Source of the DNA: an uncultured Lachnospiraceae bacterium
Lineage (GTDB): Bacteria > Bacillota > Clostridia > Lachnospirales > Lachnospiraceae
Direction of reading: 5' to 3'
Assembly (NCBI GenBank): GCA_947625205.1
Contig: CANQNN010000019.1
Coordinates: forward strand, 1-48,842
Length of the DNA: 48,842 nt
Shown: one piece after another, positions 38,649 to 47,250 of the stretch
Layout: each line of letters begins with the position of its first letter
How positions within the stretch are numbered: position 1 is the first letter of the stretch
Made by a program: the position numbers and the translations under genes
Notes under the pieces: generated by a model
Database searches by the model: none
Told to the model about the DNA's origin: nothing
Seen by the model: the letters and a program-made list of their open reading frames with translations, nothing else

Positions 38649-39743
38649 ATGAGCAAAAAGATTGTACTGACCGGCGGTGGAACAGCCGGACATGTCACGC
38701 CGAATATGGCGCTTATCCCAAAGCTAAAAGAACTGCAATATGAAATCACATATATGGGTTCCTACGACGGTATCGAGAAGAAGCTGATGGAGGATTATGA
38801 TATTCCGTACTACGGCATTGCAACGGGTAAATTCCGAAGATATTTTGATCCCAAGAATTTCTCCGACCCGTTCCGCGTGCTTAAGGGCGTGCATGAAGCG
38901 AAAAAGTATTTAAAACAGATCCGGCCCGATGTGGTGTTTTCCAAAGGCGGTTTCGTCAGCGTTCCGGTAGTGCGCGCGGCTGCTTCGCTGGGTATCCCGT
39001 GTATCATACACGAGTCGGATATGACGCCGGGGCTTGCCAATAAGCTGTGTATACCGGTGGCAAAGAAAGTATGCTGCAATTTTCCCGAGACCCTTAATAT
39101 GCTGCCGCCAAACAAGGCGGTGCTGACCGGTTCCCCGATCAGAAAGGAGCTGGCTTCGGGCAGTAAGGAAGCCGGTCTTAAGCTGTGCGGCTTCGGGCAT
39201 ACAAAGCCCGTTATTATGGTAGTGGGCGGCAGTCTTGGCTCTGCGGCGGTCAACCAGGCGGTGCGGGATGTGCTTCCCGAGCTGCTCAAGGATTTCCAGG
39301 TCGTTCATCTGTGCGGCAGGGAGAAAATCGATAATATGCTTCTTACAACGCCCGGATACAAGCAGTTTGAGTATGTTAAGGGGGACATGAAGGATATTTT
39401 TGCGATGGCGGATATCGTTGTTTCCAGAGCGGGGGCGAACGCGATCAGCGAGCTCCTTGCATTAAGGAAACCGAATATTCTGATTCCCCTTCCGTCGGGC
39501 TCCAGCAGGGGAGATCAGATCCTCAATGCGGAATCTTTTGAGGCGCAGGGATTCAGTATCGTGATCAACGAGGACGATCTGACGAATAAGCTGCTGCTGG
39601 AAAAGATTCAGGAACTGTATTTTAACAGGCATACCTACATTGACGCAATGAACAGGAGTCATCAGCGGGACGCAGTCGGAACGATCATCGAGCTGATTGA
39701 AGATGCGGTAAATGAGAAATCTGACGGTGGTAAAACATCTTGA
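38649..39743 (+). CDS. murG: UDP-GlcNAc:lipid I GlcNAc transferase MurG
   Basis: A 364-residue GT28 protein. It makes lipid II by adding GlcNAc to lipid I on the inner face of the membrane. The glycine-rich GGGTAGHVTPNMAL (8-21), the second-domain loop VVGGSLGSAAVNQAVRD and the donor-site segment SRAGANAISELLALRKPNILIPLP are all intact. Here murG stands alone with its own promoter, not inside the division and cell-wall cluster where it usually sits. The genome may hold a second copy. Confidence 0.95.
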   Translation: MSKKIVLTGGGTAGHVTPNMALIPKLKELQYEITYMGSYDGIEKKLMEDYDIPYYGIATGKFRRYFDPKNFSDPFRVLKGVHEAKKYLKQIRPDVVFSKGGFVSVPVVRAAASLGIPCIIHESDMTPGLANKLCIPVAKKVCCNFPETLNMLPPNKAVLTGSPIRKELASGSKEAGLKLCGFGHTKPVIMVVGGSLGSAAVNQAVRDVLPELLKDFQVVHLCGREKIDNMLLTTPGYKQFEYVKGDMKDIFAMADIVVSRAGANAISELLALRKPNILIPLPSGSSRGDQILNAESFEAQGFSIVINEDDLTNKLLLEKIQELYFNRHTYIDAMNRSHQRDAVGTIIELIEDAVNEKSDGGKTS

Positions 39744-39768
39744 AAAACCGTGTGCGCAATGCTACACT
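39740..39768 (+). promoter_or_regulatory. pgi promoter
   Basis: A -35 TTGAAA (39740-39745, overlapping the murG stop), a 17-base spacer and an extended -10 TGCTACACT (39760-39768). AAAGGAG precedes the pgi ATG. Confidence 0.7.
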
Positions 39769-39835
39769 TCTAAGTGGCGGCAATAAATGATAAATGAAGG
39801 ACACAGACGGTGTCTGACAGAAAAGGAGAAATACG

Positions 39836-41182
39836 ATGGACAAAGTTACATTTGATTATTCTAAAGCGGCTTCTTTCATCGGCGACAATGAAGTAGAGTC
39901 CATGAAAAAGCTGGCGCTTGACGCAAAAGAACTGCTTGTGGGCAGAACGGGGGCGGGCAATGATTTCCTAGGATGGATCGACCTGCCGGTGAATTATGAT
40001 AAAGAGGAGTTCGCACGTATCAAGAAAGCGGCGGCTAAGATCCAGAGCGATTCCGAGGTGCTTCTGGTGATCGGTATCGGCGGCTCTTATCTGGGTGCAA
40101 GGGCGGCGATCGAATTCCTGCGTCACAGCTTTTACAATGTAGTGGATAAATCTGTCAGGAAGACGCCGGAGATCTATTTTGTGGGTAATTCTATCAGCTC
40201 CACTTATATTAAACATCTGATCGACGTGATCGGTGACAGGGATTTCTCGATCAATATGATCTCCAAGTCAGGTACGACCACGGAGCCTGCCATTGCGTTC
40301 CGTGTCTTCAAGGAGATGGCGGAGAAGAAGTACGGTAAGGACGGTGCGGCAAAGAGGATCTACGCGACCACCGACAAGGCGAAGGGGTCTTTAAAGAATC
40401 TTGCCAACGAAGAAGGCTATGAGAGCTTTGTCGTTCCCGATGATGTGGGCGGCCGTTTCTCTGTGCTGACGGCGGTAGGACTGCTGCCCATCGCGGTATC
40501 CGGCGCGGATATCGACAGACTGATGGAAGGCGCGGCGGCAGGTAGAAAGACTGCGCTGGAAGCTCCCTTTGAGGAAAATGATGCGCTTAAATATGCAGCC
40601 ATCCGTAATATCTTGTTGAGAAAAGGCAAAGCCATTGAGATTTTGGCCAACTATGAACCCAGCGTACATTACGTGTCTGAGTGGTGGAAACAGCTCTATG
40701 GCGAGTCCGAGGGCAAAGACAAGAAGGGTATCTTCCCGGCAAGCGTGGATCTGACCACGGATCTTCATTCTATGGGACAGTTTATTCAGGACGGCTCAAG
40801 AAACCTGTTCGAGACGGTCATCAATATTGAGACGAGCAGGGAGGAGATCATCATCGGCACCGAGCCGGTAGATTTAGACGGGCTTAACTATCTGGCGGGT
40901 AAGAGTGTGGACTTCGTCAACAAGAGCGCCATGAACGGAACGATTCTTGCGCACACCGACGGACAGGTCCCTAATCTGATGGTGAACATTCCCGAAGTAA
41001 ACGAGTATTACCTCGGCCAGCTGTTCTATTTCTTCGAGTTTGCCTGCGGCGTCAGCGGTTACATCCTCGGCGTGAATCCGTTCAACCAGCCGGGCGTTGA
41101 GAGCTACAAGAAAAATATGTTCGCGCTCCTCGGCAAGCCGGGTTATGAGGCGCAGAGAGAGGAACTGCTTAAGAGGCTGTAA
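39836..41182 (+). CDS. pgi: Glucose-6-phosphate isomerase
   Basis: A 448-residue protein of the bacterial PGI size. It interconverts glucose-6-phosphate and fructose-6-phosphate. The sugar-phosphate loops are present ([30 protein letters not shown]), as is signature [19 protein letters not shown]. The C-terminal [17 protein letters not shown] closes the protein as expected. It has its own promoter, and the LysR gene converges on it 49 bases downstream. Confidence 0.97.
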   Translation: MDKVTFDYSKAASFIGDNEVESMKKLALDAKELLVGRTGAGNDFLGWIDLPVNYDKEEFARIKKAAAKIQSDSEVLLVIGIGGSYLGARAAIEFLRHSFYNVVDKSVRKTPEIYFVGNSISSTYIKHLIDVIGDRDFSINMISKSGTTTEPAIAFRVFKEMAEKKYGKDGAAKRIYATTDKAKGSLKNLANEEGYESFVVPDDVGGRFSVLTAVGLLPIAVSGADIDRLMEGAAAGRKTALEAPFEENDALKYAAIRNILLRKGKAIEILANYEPSVHYVSEWWKQLYGESEGKDKKGIFPASVDLTTDLHSMGQFIQDGSRNLFETVINIETSREEIIIGTEPVDLDGLNYLAGKSVDFVNKSAMNGTILAHTDGQVPNLMVNIPEVNEYYLGQLFYFFEFACGVSGYILGVNPFNQPGVESYKKNMFALLGKPGYEAQREELLKRL

Positions 41183-41231
41183 TAGCCAGCCTGTCATTGG
41201 GCGGTTTAACGGTTTTCGATCTTCATTGCCG

Positions 41232-42098
41232 TTAGCGGTACTGTAAATAGTCGATAAACCGTTTTACCGCAACCGAGACAGTTTTTTTGCTCCTGAATGC
41301 AAGTCCTATATTGCGGTATGCCGGAACATCAAGCTCCTTTGCGATGATCCGGTAAGGCACTCTCTTTAAAATAAGCTGCGGCAATATACTGATACCGAGT
41401 CCGCTTTCCACCATTGACATGATGGCGTAATCATCCCAGGTGGTAAAGTGGATTCTTGGCGTTAGGCCGTACCTTTCAAATATTTCAGACACCTCTGCTT
41501 TTGCGCTCTTTTCAAGCAGCATGAACGGCTCGTTACAAAGCGCGGCGACAGGAAATCTCTCACAGTCTGCATAGGCGTGATTTTCGGGAATGATCGCCAG
41601 TAAATGATCCTGCGCTAAAAAAATAGTTTCGAGTTCGGGATGTGTGGGCAGGCGCAAAAAGCCGCAGTCTACCCGCCCTTCTAATATCCATTCCTCTATT
41701 TCTGTATAGTCTCCGAGCAACAGTTCATAATCAATGTTCGGGTAATCCTTCTGAAATTCCTTAATGATATTCGGCAGCCAGTGTGTCGCTACGCTCGAAA
41801 AAGTGCCAATACGGATGAGTCCGGATTGCAGTCCGTTCAGATCATCGATTTCCATTTGCAGTTTTTCAAATTCGGCAACAACGCTTTTCGCATACGGGAG
41901 CAGCTTCATCCCGTCTAAAGTGAGTCTTGCACCGCCCGCACTGCGTTCAAGAAGCGATACGCCCCATTCTTTTTCAAGATCGCCTATCATTCTGCTGATA
42001 CTGGCCTGCGAATAGTTCAGCAGCTGCGCCGCCTTTGTAAAGCTTCCGCATTCTGCCGTTTTTACAAAGGACAGGTATTTTTGCAGATTCATCTCCAT
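41232..42098 (-). CDS. LysR family transcriptional regulator
   Basis: A 288-residue protein. The winged HTH (about 3-62) reads LQKYLSFVKTAECGSFTKAA, then SQASISRMIGDLEKEWGVSLLER. The effector-binding domain fills about 90-288. It is divergent from an EamA transporter, the usual layout for a LysR regulator and its target. The start is uncertain: I chose the ATG GAG ATG AAT site, and an ATG at 42128 would add ten residues. Confidence 0.92.
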   Translation of the reverse strand: MEMNLQKYLSFVKTAECGSFTKAAQLLNYSQASISRMIGDLEKEWGVSLLERSAGGARLTLDGMKLLPYAKSVVAEFEKLQMEIDDLNGLQSGLIRIGTFSSVATHWLPNIIKEFQKDYPNIDYELLLGDYTEIEEWILEGRVDCGFLRLPTHPELETIFLAQDHLLAIIPENHAYADCERFPVAALCNEPFMLLEKSAKAEVSEIFERYGLTPRIHFTTWDDYAIMSMVESGLGISILPQLILKRVPYRIIAKELDVPAYRNIGLAFRSKKTVSVAVKRFIDYLQYR

Positions 42099-42135
42099 AT
42101 TATCATTCGCTTTCCAAATATGATTCATTTGATAA

Positions 42136-42170
42136 ATTTGTTTTTCAAATCCTCAGCACAATAATACAAT
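42136..42170 (+). promoter_or_regulatory. LysR-type operator overlapping the EamA promoter
   Basis: A 15-base palindrome ATTTG-N5-CAAAT (42136-42150) fits the T-N11-A pattern of LysR sites. A -35-like TTTTCA (42142-42147) lies 17 bases from a -10-like TACAAT (42165-42170), so the site overlaps the -35. Confidence 0.5.
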
Positions 42171-42238
42171 AGATAAAGAGCAAAATCAAGATTGCGGCAT
42201 CTGTGCATACGACATGAAGGAGGTTCATTTAGACTGAC

Positions 42239-43117
42239 ATGAAAAGGGCATACTTAAAATACCTTGCAGGGCTTCTGCTTTTTGGTTCAAACGGGGTAAT
42301 CGCAAGTTATATTCATTTTTCAAGTTATGAGATCGTCCTGCTGCGCTCAGCGCTGGGGCTTACTCTGCTGCTGGGATTATTCTTTATTACAGGCCATCGT
42401 TTTACCGCCTTCAGGCATAAAAAGGATATACTGTTTATTGCTCTTTCGGGTATTGCGATGGCGGCAGAATGGCTATTATTGTTTGAAGCCTATGCGCAGA
42501 TCGGCGTCAGCCTCGGTATGCTGATCAACTATACCGGCCCGGCGATCGTGATCGCGCTTTCACCGCTGCTTCTTAAAGAACGGATAACCTTTGCCAAAGT
42601 CATTTCCCTGGCGGCTGCTCTGCTGGGTGCATTTTTTATCAGCGGACAGGCTGCGGTAAAAGGGATAAACACGTGGGGCTTATTATGCGCCGGACTGTCA
42701 GCGGTTGCTTACGCTGTCATGGTACTGTCAAATAAGTTGGCACAGGAGATCACCGGAACGGAAAACGCGGCGATACAGCTTTTGTGTACCACGGCTGTTG
42801 TAGCGGCTTTTGTCGGCGCTAAACAGGGGTTGTCTATGGAGATTACGTCTGCTGACTGGCTTCCCGTCCTGATGCTTGGCCTAGTCAACACGGGCGCGGG
42901 CTGCTATTTCTATTTTTCTTCGATTGGCAGTCTGCCCGCACAATCCGTAGCAATATGCGGCTATTTGGAGCCGCTGTTTGCGGTGCTGCTGTCTGTACTG
43001 ATCCTGCATGAAACGATGACGCCCCTGCAAATACTGGGGGCATTTCTGATTATTGGCGGCGCTGTTTTCGGTGAATGTTATACAGACATTGCGTTAAGGC
43101 TGCGGCGTAAAGTGTGA
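42239..43117 (+). CDS. EamA/DMT family transporter
   Basis: A 292-residue protein with ten predicted helices in two EamA repeats. The first opens with YLAGLLLFGSNGVIASYI; the second ends with the conserved YLEPLFAVLLSVLILHETMTPLQILGAFLIIGGAV. DMT proteins export amino acids or other metabolites. The substrate is unknown. The divergent LysR gene probably controls it. Confidence 0.93.
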   Translation: MKRAYLKYLAGLLLFGSNGVIASYIHFSSYEIVLLRSALGLTLLLGLFFITGHRFTAFRHKKDILFIALSGIAMAAEWLLLFEAYAQIGVSLGMLINYTGPAIVIALSPLLLKERITFAKVISLAAALLGAFFISGQAAVKGINTWGLLCAGLSAVAYAVMVLSNKLAQEITGTENAAIQLLCTTAVVAAFVGAKQGLSMEITSADWLPVLMLGLVNTGAGCYFYFSSIGSLPAQSVAICGYLEPLFAVLLSVLILHETMTPLQILGAFLIIGGAVFGECYTDIALRLRRKV

Positions 43118-43188
43118 GCCGGGCGGCAGCAGTGGATTCATTTGCGGTTTTATGATATGTTTATGTAAAAAGGAAAACAAGGTGGGCG

Positions 43189-43980
43189 ATGAAACAAAAA
43201 CTGGAATATGCTCTGGCGTGCATGAAAAAATATAATACCGGCATTATGTATCAGGAATGCTTCGGCTTTGAACCGGAAATAGAATATGATGTGCTTGTCA
43301 TTGCGCCGGGATGGAAACCGACCAAAATAATAAGAAATCCCGCTTATAAAGTTACAGAGCTGGCGCAGCATTCGTATTTTTCGGGATATTTGGTAGAGAA
43401 GGACGGGCTGAAGGTAGCCTGGGCGCAAACGGCATCGGGGGCCTGTAACGTATTGGACCATGCCGTGATCTGCGCCGATATGAAGTTTAGAAAGTGTATA
43501 TTTGTCGGCGCGGTGGGCGGGCTTACAGACAGGTATGAAATCGGAGATTTTTGTACCCCGGAGGTCTGTATCTCAGGGGTATATGTCAATCATTACCTGA
43601 AGGATGCCCTGGGCGATTTTCAGCCATATGAAAAAATCTATCCCGACAAGCAGTATATGCAGGCAATAGTAAAAATGGCTGAAAAGGCCGGATATTCCCT
43701 AAAGACTGCCAGGGTCTTCTGCACGGACTCTATCTCCCTGGAGTATATGCATTTGGATGAAATAAAGTCCACAGGCGCAGAGCTGATAGAGATGGAGACA
43801 GGGACATTTTACACCCTGGCCGATCTCTTAGGCGTTCCGTCCATAGCGCTGCTTGCCGTTTCCGACAATTCCGCAACGGGCGTTCCGCTGCTTGGCAGAG
43901 GTGAAGAATTGGCGCAGAAATACATAAATACAAGAAGCAATATCATTCCGGATATGATTTTTCGGATTGCAGGGACATGA
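43189..43980 (+). CDS. Nucleoside phosphorylase-fold protein (PNP/UDP family)
   Basis: A 263-residue protein. FVGAVGGLTDRYEIGDFCTPE (105-125) is the glycine-rich phosphate-site region. ELIEMETGTFYTLADLLGVPS (198-218) carries the ribose-binding Met-Glu, and AVSDNSATG (223-231) holds the catalytic Asp of the family. It probably cleaves a nucleoside with phosphate, or hydrolyses it; the base is unknown. AAGGTGG precedes the ATG. A second phosphorylase-fold domain lies 3 kb downstream. Confidence 0.85.
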   Translation: MKQKLEYALACMKKYNTGIMYQECFGFEPEIEYDVLVIAPGWKPTKIIRNPAYKVTELAQHSYFSGYLVEKDGLKVAWAQTASGACNVLDHAVICADMKFRKCIFVGAVGGLTDRYEIGDFCTPEVCISGVYVNHYLKDALGDFQPYEKIYPDKQYMQAIVKMAEKAGYSLKTARVFCTDSISLEYMHLDEIKSTGAELIEMETGTFYTLADLLGVPSIALLAVSDNSATGVPLLGRGEELAQKYINTRSNIIPDMIFRIAGT

Positions 43981-44057
43981 TCGGGGTTATAAACGGGACT
44001 TTCGGCATGCTATTTACCATGCTGGTGCAAAGAAGATCCATATAAGAGGTGATTATA

Positions 44058-44798
44058 TTGCGATATCCACAAATGATCCTATTCGACTACGGGCATACAC
44101 TTCTGTATGAACCCGATTGGGATACTGACAGAGGAAATGCGGAATTATTGAAGTATGCTACGAAAAATCCCGATCACTGTACGTTTGATGATGTCAGAAA
44201 AGCGGCAGATCTGATTTACGGAGAGCATATCGAAAATGTCCGTAAGATCGGGTACGATATTGGCGGTCAAATCGGCGACAGAGTATTATATGAATATCTT
44301 GGGATTGAAATTTCCCTGACGCCGCTTGAGATGGAGAAGGTTTTTTGGGACGGCGCATCTGCGGGTGCGATTATGCCGGAAGCGGATAGTATGCTTGATT
44401 TCATCAATAAGAGTGGCATAAGAAGCGCGGTGATCAGTAATCTGCTATGGTCAGGCGATGCTTTGTCAGAGCGGTTCAACAGGCTTTTGCCGATGAATCA
44501 GTTTGAATTTGTTATGACTTCCAGCGATTATATTGTGCGAAAGCCCAACCGCATTTTATTTGATATTGCTTTGCGGAAAGCCGGTCTGCGCGCCGACGAA
44601 GTATGGTACTGCGGGGACAATCCGCAGGCGGATATAGAAGGTGCGGCGCAGGTCGGGATATATCCCGTCTGGTATGATAATGAGACGGACAGGGAGTACA
44701 AAGACCGCTCCAAAGAATCTGCGCCAAAGTGTGAGCATCTGCATATCCACGAGTGGCGTGAGATGATGGATTTATTAGAAAAAAAGCGCAAGAGATAA
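44058..44798 (+). CDS. HAD superfamily hydrolase
   Basis: A 246-residue protein. Motif I is MILFDYGHTLLYE, with the nucleophile Asp but Gly in place of the second Asp (DxG). Motif II is SAVISN, the motif III Lys is in VRKPNRILFD, and motif IV is VWYCGDNPQADIEGA. It is probably a phosphatase for a small metabolite. The start is a TTG at 44058, 8 bases after AAGAGG; a GTG at 44049 lies inside that site. Confidence 0.83.
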   Translation: MRYPQMILFDYGHTLLYEPDWDTDRGNAELLKYATKNPDHCTFDDVRKAADLIYGEHIENVRKIGYDIGGQIGDRVLYEYLGIEISLTPLEMEKVFWDGASAGAIMPEADSMLDFINKSGIRSAVISNLLWSGDALSERFNRLLPMNQFEFVMTSSDYIVRKPNRILFDIALRKAGLRADEVWYCGDNPQADIEGAAQVGIYPVWYDNETDREYKDRSKESAPKCEHLHIHEWREMMDLLEKKRKR

Positions 44799-44916
44799 AA
44801 AACTTACAGATTCGCTTTATTTCTTGCAATAAAAAATATTTGGAGCATGATGCGGTCAGTCTGTACCGGAAATTAAACAAGGGAAATGTATGAAAACTAT
44901 GCAAACAGGAACAGAT

Positions 44917-45825
44917 ATGAAGAAAATTCTTGTTACAGGCGGCACAGTTTTTGTTAGCCGGTACATTGCGGAATATTATGTGGCGAAAGGCTGTGACGTG
45001 TATGTTCTCAACAGAAACAGCAGAGAACAATCAAAAGGTGTAAATTTGATCCAAGCGGATAGGTTTCATCTTAAAGAGACGCTGTGTGACTATCGCTTTG
45101 ATGTTGTAATTGACACCGCATATAACGCCGAAGGGGTAAACGGTTTATTGGATGCGCTGGGACATTACGAAGATTATATTCTTATCAGTTCCAGCGCCGT
45201 ATATCCGGAGTACGAAACGCAGCCATTTAAAGAGGAATCAGAACTGGCTGAAAATAAATACTGGGGGACATACGGAACAGATAAAATTGAAGCTGAAAAA
45301 GCTATATTAAGAAGAAAACCGTCAGCCTATATCTTGCGGCCGCCTTACTTGTATGGGCAGATGAACAATGTGTACAGAGAAGCATTTGTGTTTGACTGTG
45401 CACTGCGCGACAGGTATTTTTATCTGCCTAAAGACGGCGAGATGAAATTGCAATTTTTTCATGTGGAAGATTTATGCAGATTCATGGATGTTCTGTTGAT
45501 GAAAAAGCCCCAATGCCATGTTTTCAATGTAGGGAATCAAAATCCGATATCGATTCGCCAATGGGTTGAAATGTGTTACAAGGTGGTCGGGAAAAGGGCA
45601 AGATTTAAGAATGTTTATGATGATACAGAACAACGAAAATATTTTTGCTTTTATGATTATGAATATTACCTTGATGTATCGAAACAGCATGAATGGATGC
45701 CAAACGAAAAAGATTTGTATGAGGGATTAAAAGAAGCGTTTGTATGGTATAAGGATAATGCGGATAAAGTGAATAAAAAACCTTACATTGAGTTTATCGA
45801 TCATACATTTCAGTTTTTATGTTAA
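44917..45825 (+). CDS. NAD-dependent epimerase/dehydratase (extended SDR)
   Basis: A 302-residue protein. The Rossmann motif VTGGTVFVSRYIAEYY (6-21) has Ser where most relatives have Gly. LISSSAVYPEYE and the YxxxK pair in TYGTDKIEAEKA are intact, as is the ILRPPYLYGQMNN segment. Enzymes of this type act on nucleotide sugars or related hydroxy compounds. The ATG at 44917 has AGGA 7 bases upstream; an ATG at 44890 would add nine residues. Confidence 0.88.
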   Translation: MKKILVTGGTVFVSRYIAEYYVAKGCDVYVLNRNSREQSKGVNLIQADRFHLKETLCDYRFDVVIDTAYNAEGVNGLLDALGHYEDYILISSSAVYPEYETQPFKEESELAENKYWGTYGTDKIEAEKAILRRKPSAYILRPPYLYGQMNNVYREAFVFDCALRDRYFYLPKDGEMKLQFFHVEDLCRFMDVLLMKKPQCHVFNVGNQNPISIRQWVEMCYKVVGKRARFKNVYDDTEQRKYFCFYDYEYYLDVSKQHEWMPNEKDLYEGLKEAFVWYKDNADKVNKKPYIEFIDHTFQFLC

Positions 45826-45872
45826 AGTCACGGAACGAAGCCTGTTGAAGAAAATATAAGAGTGATCATGCA

Positions 45873-45974
45873 GCAGATGCAGCTGGACAAACGCAAACAT
45901 TTGAATCCGCTCATTTGATTGAAATAGGACAGGTGAGAAGTCAGAATACATTCTATGTTGAATTCTTATGTTAA
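45873..45974 (+). pseudogene. Nudix hydrolase gene fragment with the Nudix box deleted
   Basis: Bases 45873-45900 match 48145-48172 of the intact Nudix gene, with 5 differences in 28. Bases 45901 to about 45967 match that gene from 48270 on, with few differences. The 97 bases between (48173-48269, the whole Nudix box) are missing here, which also shifts the frame. The second part still reads ESAHLIEIGQVRSQNTFYVE in one frame and ends at TAA (45972-45974). It is clearly a decayed copy and not expected to make a working protein. Confidence 0.85.
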
Positions 45975-46023
45975 ATTTGAGCAAAGCATAGTACGATCGG
46001 AAATTGTGAGGTGAAGGGTATTT

Positions 46024-47250
46024 ATGATACAAAGACAGACTTTTGAGCAGGAAGTTGTTAAAGCAGATATGAATATGGTTTTTGATATATATGAACTTGT
46101 TCATATAACAATTAAAGATATATACAAAAAGTATTATTCTGATGAAGCGGTCAAATTCTTTTTGGAACTCCACAGCAAGGAGAATATTTCAGCCGATATT
46201 TCAAAAGGAAAAGTGTATGTTGTTGTCTATGAGAATGATGTGGTCGGAACGGGCACACTGGACAGAGATCATATTAAACGGTTATTTGTATTGCCACAGT
46301 TTCAAGAACAAGGAATTGGTACTCTGATCATGGATTTTCTTGAAGCTGAGATTATAAAGGATTATGGTGCTGTGTGGTTGGATTCTTCGCTTCCTGCGGG
46401 GAAATTTTATCACGATCGTGGGTATATCACTAAGAAATATGAGGAAATTCAACTTGAAAATGATAAAGTGCTGGCGTATGAGATAATGTGCAGGAATAAG
46501 TTTCCCATAGACCCAAACGAATATAATGCTCCATCTCAGCTTGTAAGACGTGAAATGGAACTGCAGGAGATCGATTTAGATGACTTGAGAAAGATTTTTC
46601 CCAAAAGATTATACCTTCTTGCAGACAGTCTGTATGATACGATGCTTTCAAAAAATGCAGGAACGCTTACCTATCATGTGGGCGGCGAGGTTTATGTCAT
46701 GGGTCATGACCGCTCAGTCGGATTTGTAAAAGGTGAGATGTGTTCTCCGGGAATAGCAACCCAGACTGAGGATCTGATGGCTGCGGGAGCTAAAGAACTT
46801 ATCCATGTAGGGTTTGCAGGGGGATATCCGGGGACGCATATCGGAGATGTAGTGATCACTGACGGAGCGTTTCATGATACGGCGGTCGCAGGTTTGTACG
46901 GCTGTAATGAAGAGATGGTTCGATCAGATAAGGGACTTACAGATTGTCTCTGCAAGGAGATGGACGCTAACGGAATCGCATATCGCAGGGGGTTCCATCG
47001 GACTACTGATGCGGGATATGTTCAACCAAGCTGGAGTGCAAAATATTATGAAAACAAGGGCGTTCTTTGCGTTGAAATGGAGGGCGCAGGTTTGTTTGCA
47101 GCAGCAAAATTCCGCTCTTGCCGCGCTGCCGGAATTTATGTAATATCAGATTCCGGTTCCGGAGATGATTGGGAACTTGGCTGGGGTGAGAAAACATTGG
47201 AGACAAGCATCGATCGAGTGATAACGGCGATTATAGGGGAGGTTTTTTAA
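46024..47250 (+). CDS. GNAT acetyltransferase-nucleoside phosphorylase fusion
   Basis: A 408-residue two-domain protein. Residues 1-160 are a GNAT domain; motif A is RLFVLPQFQEQGIGTLIMDFLEA with the acetyl-CoA loop QEQGIG (94-99), followed by PAGKFYHDRGYITKKYEE. Residues about 165-408 are a PNP/UDP phosphorylase-like domain with HVGFAGGYPGTHIGDVVITDG (261-281), CVEMEGAGLF (349-358) and ISDSGSGDDW (374-383). The frame is continuous, with no sign of an error. The joint role is unknown. A methyltransferase pseudogene begins at the next base. Confidence 0.85.
   Translation: MIQRQTFEQEVVKADMNMVFDIYELVHITIKDIYKKYYSDEAVKFFLELHSKENISADISKGKVYVVVYENDVVGTGTLDRDHIKRLFVLPQFQEQGIGTLIMDFLEAEIIKDYGAVWLDSSLPAGKFYHDRGYITKKYEEIQLENDKVLAYEIMCRNKFPIDPNEYNAPSQLVRREMELQEIDLDDLRKIFPKRLYLLADSLYDTMLSKNAGTLTYHVGGEVYVMGHDRSVGFVKGEMCSPGIATQTEDLMAAGAKELIHVGFAGGYPGTHIGDVVITDGAFHDTAVAGLYGCNEEMVRSDKGLTDCLCKEMDANGIAYRRGFHRTTDAGYVQPSWSAKYYENKGVLCVEMEGAGLFAAAKFRSCRAAGIYVISDSGSGDDWELGWGEKTLETSIDRVITAIIGEVF

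Noticed and set aside
39785..39825. Small hairpin (GACAC / GTGTC) in the pgi leader as a riboswitch
   Set aside because: The stem has about five base pairs and the leader is too short and simple for a known riboswitch class.
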